Assembly (NCBI GenBank): GCA_021162905.1
Contig: JAGGXT010000037.1
Coordinates: 1 to 10,463 of the forward strand
Direction of reading: 5' to 3'
From: Candidatus Odinarchaeota archaeon
GTDB taxonomy: Archaea; Asgardarchaeota; JAGGXT01
Length of the DNA stretch: 10,463 bases
The notes under the pieces are model-generated. The model worked only from the letters and a program-made list of their open reading frames with translations. It did no database searches and was not told where the DNA came from. Positions within the stretch are counted from its first letter, which is position 1; each line of letters opens with the position of its first letter. The translations under genes were made by a program, and so were the position numbers. Of this stretch, positions 6,648 to 10,463 are shown one piece after another.

Positions 6648-7460
6648 TCACTCTCCAAAGAAGTATTTCCTCAACTCTTCCTTTCGTTCTAAGAATACTT
6701 TAGATAGCTCATCTACATTTTTTACGTTGAACTCCTTTACAACTTCTGACTCACCAGAGTATACTTTTCCATTTTTCGCTTTCACATGAATGTCCTTGAT
6801 GATTATCTTTCCATACCCTCTGGTACCTTGTCCACCTATATAGCTATCTTCCAGTAGCCTCATAGCCTCTATCAAGTACTTAAAATACTCTAAATCTGTG
6901 ATATCATAAATATCATATGCCATCTCAAAGGCAAATTCGGCCCCTGCAGGAACACGCTCAGTCTGTCTTGGATTAGCAGCTGATGTTAAACGATCTATCT
7001 GGTTTTCCCATTTTATTTCTGTCATGTAGTAACCAGTTTCTAAGCCTTTTAAAATACTAACCGAATCCTCTGTTAAATAAGCATCCCTTACAGACAAGCG
7101 TGTTAGATAGTTTGCAGATTCTTGAGATCCAACTTCTGCAGGGCGTCCGAAAATCCTACAAACCTCACAATTGAGATCATCGCAAATATGAATCCTTATT
7201 TTTGGTGGTTGTTCCTTTACTTCCTTTAGAGGCTTATTTAAAGCAAGTTCAAGAAGAGATCTCATCTTCCCTTTAAGACTGGACCCTGGAATATATGGCT
7301 GGCGTGTAATCGGATCCCTAACCACTGGATTGTCAAGACCACCAATTTCAAGAGCTTGCTGAGAGGACCCTATATGAAGACCAGTCTTTGCCTCAATAAT
7401 TCCTCTTATCAGAATTTTTCCCTTAAGACATATGCTATTTACACTATTTTTTCCACTCAT
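6648..7460 (-). CDS. csm3: Type III-A CRISPR RAMP protein Csm3, target-RNA endonuclease
   Basis: Csm3 forms the repeated backbone of the Csm filament and cuts target RNA at 6-nt intervals. The 270-residue product has the full signature. TGLHIGSS (26-33) and IGGLDNPVVRDP follow one another, with D43 aligning to the catalytic aspartate known as Asp33 in the Streptococcus thermophilus protein. PGSSLKGKMRSLL is at 58-70. The thumb ENQIDRLTSAANPRQTERV is at 152-170, and the glycine-rich loop GGQGTRGYGK at 209-218. H91, C93, C98 and C101 form a likely zinc site, also known from archaeal Csm3. The start is ATG 7460 behind a strong AGGAGGAT SD. It sits 18 bases after csm2 and 6 bases before csm4. It appears complete and active. 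Confidence 0.96.
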   Translation of the reverse strand: MSGKNSVNSICLKGKILIRGIIEAKTGLHIGSSQQALEIGGLDNPVVRDPITRQPYIPGSSLKGKMRSLLELALNKPLKEVKEQPPKIRIHICDDLNCEVCRIFGRPAEVGSQESANYLTRLSVRDAYLTEDSVSILKGLETGYYMTEIKWENQIDRLTSAANPRQTERVPAGAEFAFEMAYDIYDITDLEYFKYLIEAMRLLEDSYIGGQGTRGYGKIIIKDIHVKAKNGKVYSGESEVVKEFNVKNVDELSKVFLERKEELRKYFFGE

Positions 7461-7466
7461 ATCATA

Positions 7467-7474
7467 TCCTCCTC
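7467..7474 (-). promoter_or_regulatory. Strong Shine-Dalgarno site of csm3
   Basis: On the minus strand AGAGGAGGAT lies 6 bases before ATG 7460 and is the best SD in the operon. This fits the need for several Csm3 copies per complex. An out-of-frame ATG between the SD and the true start reads only two codons before a stop. Confidence 0.6.
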
Positions 7475-7478
7475 TAAA

Positions 7479-7907
7479 TCACCATCCTGTATGATACGCT
7501 ACAATTGCTTCAAAAAATTTAACAAATCTCAAAAATGCATCTTTTATTCTGTCATTTTGCTCACTAGAAACCATATCAATCCCCTTTTCAAGAACTTCCT
7601 TAAGCGGTTTAATAGCTTTATTTCTATGTTCTGTGTATGCAAGTAGAGGCTTAAGGAATATTAGTCTCTCACGCAAATAATTAACCTGGATATCTTTTCT
7701 TGACTTAACTTCATTTTCGATTTGCTTCACCTCAGAAAAAATACGCCGTATTTGATGGGCTTTAACACTGTATATTGTCTTAGCAATCGCTTGACCCCAA
7801 CTAATTATTTTATCGGGGGGTATATCCAAAAACGACCTATATTTTGCCATTTCACTTACAATTGAACTTTTCGAATAGTATCTCGAACCTCTAAAATTTC
7901 CACTCAT
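7479..7907 (-). CDS. csm2: Type III-A CRISPR small subunit Csm2
   Basis: Csm2 is the all-helical small subunit that lines the inner face of the Csm filament and contacts crRNA and target. The 142-residue product (MSGNFRGSRYY start) is helical. It has the basic segment LRERLIFLKPLLAYTEHRNK, matching the LR.L.PKLAY..R block of the family, and a closing FLRFVKFFEAIVAYHTGW helix (FV.FFEAIVAYH) that is diagnostic. I chose ATG 7907, 4 bases after the csm1 stop at 7912. Starting at 7949 would add 14 residues inside csm1 that do not resemble Csm2. GGGTGTGAG, overlapping the csm1 stop, is a modest SD, so translation is probably coupled to csm1. Confidence 0.92.
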   Translation of the reverse strand: MSGNFRGSRYYSKSSIVSEMAKYRSFLDIPPDKIISWGQAIAKTIYSVKAHQIRRIFSEVKQIENEVKSRKDIQVNYLRERLIFLKPLLAYTEHRNKAIKPLKEVLEKGIDMVSSEQNDRIKDAFLRFVKFFEAIVAYHTGW

Positions 7908-7911
7908 AATC

Positions 7912-10410
7912 TCACACCCTTTTCTCATATCTCGTATAAAACTCAACAAATCTCAAAATTGGTCTCACAAAACTTATTTTATAACCTATTAGCTCAGAGA
8001 ATATCTGTTTGACCTTATCTAAATTATTAGAATGTAACTCGTATGCTTTCTTAAAACGATTAATTATATAGTGAAGCATGTAGGTTCTTCTTGTGCGGGA
8101 AATTGCTCTATCACCACCTAGATTCTCAATTTCAAGTAACTGCTCCAACTTAAATAATAGTGCTCTAGAAACTTTTCCCTCTATCAATTCTATGAGTAAA
8201 GAGTAAAGCTCATCAGCCTTCTCGAGTGTCTTCCAATTCATAGTATTAAAGTTCAACTTTTCACCTATAAAGGAAATACTATCCTTTCCAATATTCTCCT
8301 TAGCAAAACCGTCAAGAGCTCTATTGGCAAGAGCTACTCCTTGATAAAAGGGGAATTTGGAATGCCCTATAAAATATCCCGCAGAAATTCTTAATGCTGG
8401 ATTATTAGTAAAACTATGAAACTCATTGGCAACAATCTTAGCGAACTCATAAATGTCATTCCAAGCACCAACAAGGAGTAAATCATCTCCGCCAGAGTAA
8501 ATGATATATATGCTATTCGGAAATACTTTCTCTGCAAGTTCATTAACAAATCCCTTGAAAAAGATATTTAAAAGATCAGCAAGAATCAAGAGGCGAGAAG
8601 GGGTTCTAAGGTCTCTTGAAGTACTGTTTGATGTTCTTCGTTTCAAACCAAAGGCATTTATAGACCCTAAATCATCGACATCCATCTTAAGAATTGCAAT
8701 TTTTTCTGCACCATGACTTTTCTTGGCCATCTCCTCCATAGTTAAAATGTTCCCTTTATCACTCGTAGGCGCATGAGTGCCAATATATAACTCCCGTAGA
8801 GAAAATTCATATTTAGCAATAACATTACAAATTAAATCACTAGAAAAATCATTTGAGTTTATTAAATAATATTCCATATCCACGACTGTGGACTCCTTTG
8901 GTAACTCCCTCTCAAATACAATCCTAATTCCCTCATCTAAGGCCTTTTGGTCTGTAGTTTTCTCAATAAAAGTATACTTGACACCAAACATATCGAACAC
9001 CAACTTACCCCTTAAATTCCAGTCCATCCTATCATCTTTTGCGTCATACACAAACTTAAGGATACTACCCACGTTCCTTAAACTCTCTCCAAGCTGTTCA
9101 ACACCGCTGCAAACATCACATTTCACAACGCCCTCTACTTCTTTATTTGGGGTTAACTCATGGCAAATACTACACTCATTAAGATTCAATCGTGCTGGCT
9201 CTGGGGAGAAAAGTTGACTGATAACCTCCTCGCCTAGCTCAAAGAATTTACTCCTCTTTAAAGTGTCAGCTTGCTCCTGTAATCTATACCTGATCTCACT
9301 GAACTTATTTAAAAATTCATTTCCATTTACGGGAACATAAACCAATGCCAAGTAAAGATGACCCTTAAACTCATTCCATAAAAATCGTAAGATTCTAATC
9401 TTAACATCTTCTAAAGCCTTTCTAAACTTTTTAGTATTAGGTAAAATCATGAGAAACACTCCACCAGTTGACAGAAGGAGATTAGCAGATGATAAATTAA
9501 TTACTCTCAGAATATAACTTACAATAGCGTCCTCAAGAAATTCTAGAAATAGAGATCGACCCTTATTGGCCTTTAGCGCACCCGCAGATGTAATAGTATA
9601 TATGAAGTTCTGTATACCAGAAATATCACCTAAAACCAATAAAAACGGCTTTTCCTCATCATTATCAATATTCATAATGATAGCTTCGTTCAGTGCAGCC
9701 TCTCGCTCTTGATAGTAGTAAAAAAGACAAGACGCTAATGCAACAGTGATTTTTGAATGTGTGTATAATGAGGTATCAGGAACATAATACGTCGACTCTG
9801 GAACAAAGAAAAAGTATTTCCTAAAAAGCGAAAGTAATGTTTCTACAACTTGCTTTTTCCGTTTAAATAATCCAGAGTCTACCAACCTTCTCCATTCCTC
9901 ATAGAAGCTTCTAAGTAAGTTATCATATTTATCTTTATCTACAGTAACCTTTTCATTCGGCTTTATTTTAAAAAAAGGCTTGTTATCACGCCCTTTATCC
10001 AGAAAGCTGGATGGAACTGCCTCTAGTGGAAAATAAACCTTTTTCTCAGCTTTAAGACCTTCAAATTCAATCTCGCTAAAAACACTTAGGAGCGGCTTGT
10101 ATAACTCCTGTTCCTCTTCAATCTTTCGTTCTTCCGATGCTATCTGATCGGCAAATCTTATAAGGTCAACATATAATTTCTTAACCTTTCGAGGGACTTC
10201 TTTCTCTCTTAAATGGTGATAGTATACTATACCTTCAATCGCATCTGCATCAAAGCCAATATTTGATATGAGAGATAATATTTCTTTGACAATTTCTTTA
10301 CTGTACTCTTCGTGATATCTGCGCTCCCCAAGGGCTCTCTGCTTTATTTTCCCAATGTCATGCAGCAACGCAGCGATCGCAACATCCCAAACATCTAAAG
10401 CTGCTGACAA
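7912..10410 (-). CDS. csm1: Type III-A CRISPR large subunit Csm1 (Cas10) with HD nuclease and GGDD cyclase
   Basis: Cas10/Csm1 senses target RNA through the complex, cuts single-stranded DNA and converts ATP to cyclic oligoadenylate. The product has 832 residues, a normal size. The HD domain is at 1-110, with H17-D18 in ALLHDIGK, H33, H65/H66 and D88. The SLYTHSK motif is at 214-220. Palm 1 contains GDISGIQNF (261-269). The zinc site has C413, C416, C431 and C434. Palm 2 opens with KMDVDDLG (D577, D579) and carries GGDD at 640-643 after YIIYS. A helical C-terminal domain follows. All catalytic residues are present, so both DNase and cyclase activity are predicted. The start is TTG 10410: an in-frame TAA lies directly before it and GGTGAT is the SD. 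It is first in the operon, 4 bases before csm2. The CARF-HEPN protein at 2714-4219 is the expected reader of its messenger. Confidence 0.96.
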   Translation of the reverse strand: MSAALDVWDVAIAALLHDIGKIKQRALGERRYHEEYSKEIVKEILSLISNIGFDADAIEGIVYYHHLREKEVPRKVKKLYVDLIRFADQIASEERKIEEEQELYKPLLSVFSEIEFEGLKAEKKVYFPLEAVPSSFLDKGRDNKPFFKIKPNEKVTVDKDKYDNLLRSFYEEWRRLVDSGLFKRKKQVVETLLSLFRKYFFFVPESTYYVPDTSLYTHSKITVALASCLFYYYQEREAALNEAIIMNIDNDEEKPFLLVLGDISGIQNFIYTITSAGALKANKGRSLFLEFLEDAIVSYILRVINLSSANLLLSTGGVFLMILPNTKKFRKALEDVKIRILRFLWNEFKGHLYLALVYVPVNGNEFLNKFSEIRYRLQEQADTLKRSKFFELGEEVISQLFSPEPARLNLNECSICHELTPNKEVEGVVKCDVCSGVEQLGESLRNVGSILKFVYDAKDDRMDWNLRGKLVFDMFGVKYTFIEKTTDQKALDEGIRIVFERELPKESTVVDMEYYLINSNDFSSDLICNVIAKYEFSLRELYIGTHAPTSDKGNILTMEEMAKKSHGAEKIAILKMDVDDLGSINAFGLKRRTSNSTSRDLRTPSRLLILADLLNIFFKGFVNELAEKVFPNSIYIIYSGGDDLLLVGAWNDIYEFAKIVANEFHSFTNNPALRISAGYFIGHSKFPFYQGVALANRALDGFAKENIGKDSISFIGEKLNFNTMNWKTLEKADELYSLLIELIEGKVSRALLFKLEQLLEIENLGGDRAISRTRRTYMLHYIINRFKKAYELHSNNLDKVKQIFSELIGYKISFVRPILRFVEFYTRYEKRV

Positions 10411-10463
10411 TTACATCACCACATTAATTAATATTGTTAAAATTAAGAAGAGTAGTATTATTA
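10411..10463 (-). promoter_or_regulatory. Leader of the csm operon with an AUG-UAA start-stop beside the csm1 start
   Basis: On the minus strand the leader is AT-rich and ends in GGTGATGTAATTG. GGTGAT can pair with the 16S rRNA tail. The ATG inside it (10416-10414) is followed at once by TAA and then by the csm1 TTG start in the same frame. The promoter itself is either in this short AT-rich stretch (several TTAATTAA-like runs, none decisive) or beyond the window edge. Confidence 0.4.

Noticed and set aside
7908..7949. Earlier csm2 start at 7949
   Set aside because: It would add 14 residues encoded inside the csm1 C-terminus. ATG 7907, 4 bases after the csm1 stop, fits the family N-terminus.
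5078..9217. Plus-strand ORFs of about 70-110 codons inside the csm genes (5078-5320, 6172-6396, 7356-7646, 8501-8716, 8888-9217)
   Set aside because: Each lies wholly or almost wholly antisense to a well-recognised csm gene, has no SD or family signature and shows composition expected of a shadow frame.
1..10463. CRISPR array, tRNA, rRNA or insertion-sequence ends
   Set aside because: Reading both strands I saw no regularly spaced repeats, no GC-rich structured RNA standing out from the AT-rich background, no transposase and no paired terminal repeats.

Overview
The window is AT-rich. It uses AGA/AGG arginine and ATA isoleucine codons heavily, starts several genes at TTG, and places purine-rich Shine-Dalgarno (SD) sites just upstream. 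Together with a MntA/HepT nucleotidyltransferase-HEPN pair, a type III-A CRISPR effector module and a decayed beta-helix surface protein with a C-terminal membrane anchor, this points to a thermophilic archaeon. A thermophilic bacterium cannot be excluded and I cannot name the lineage.

Layout. Positions 1-329 (+) hold the C-terminal end of a TPR protein. Positions about 395-2421 are a gene graveyard. On the minus strand lie a truncated relic of a second CARF-HEPN effector, a hepT whose 3' end has been replaced by that relic, and a frameshifted mntA. On the plus strand lies an N-terminally truncated, triply frameshifted NosD-like beta-helix gene. Positions 2714-4219 (+) hold an intact CARF-HEPN ribonuclease of the Cas02710/TIGR02710 (Csm6/Csx1-like) group. 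Positions 4274-10410 (-) hold a complete csm1-csm2-csm3-csm4-csm5 operon, tightly packed and convergent with the effector gene.

How the genes work together. Csm1 (Cas10) keeps its HD nuclease residues, its four-cysteine zinc site and the GGDD cyclase motif. Csm3 keeps the aspartate of the family that cuts target RNA. Csm2, Csm4 and Csm5 complete the backbone. On binding target RNA the complex should cut RNA and DNA and make cyclic oligoadenylate. The CARF domain of the 2714-4219 protein would bind this messenger and switch on its HEPN RNase. No cas6, adaptation gene or CRISPR array is visible, so crRNA supply must come from elsewhere, possibly beyond position 10463.

Most noteworthy: the 395-669 relic is a diverged second copy of the effector's HEPN end, about 63% identical by eye. 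It is joined within a few bases to the RX4HXY-bearing end of HepT. The decayed zone carries five single-base deletions, all of the same type, while the roughly 7.6 kb of CRISPR coding sequence next to it has none that I can see.
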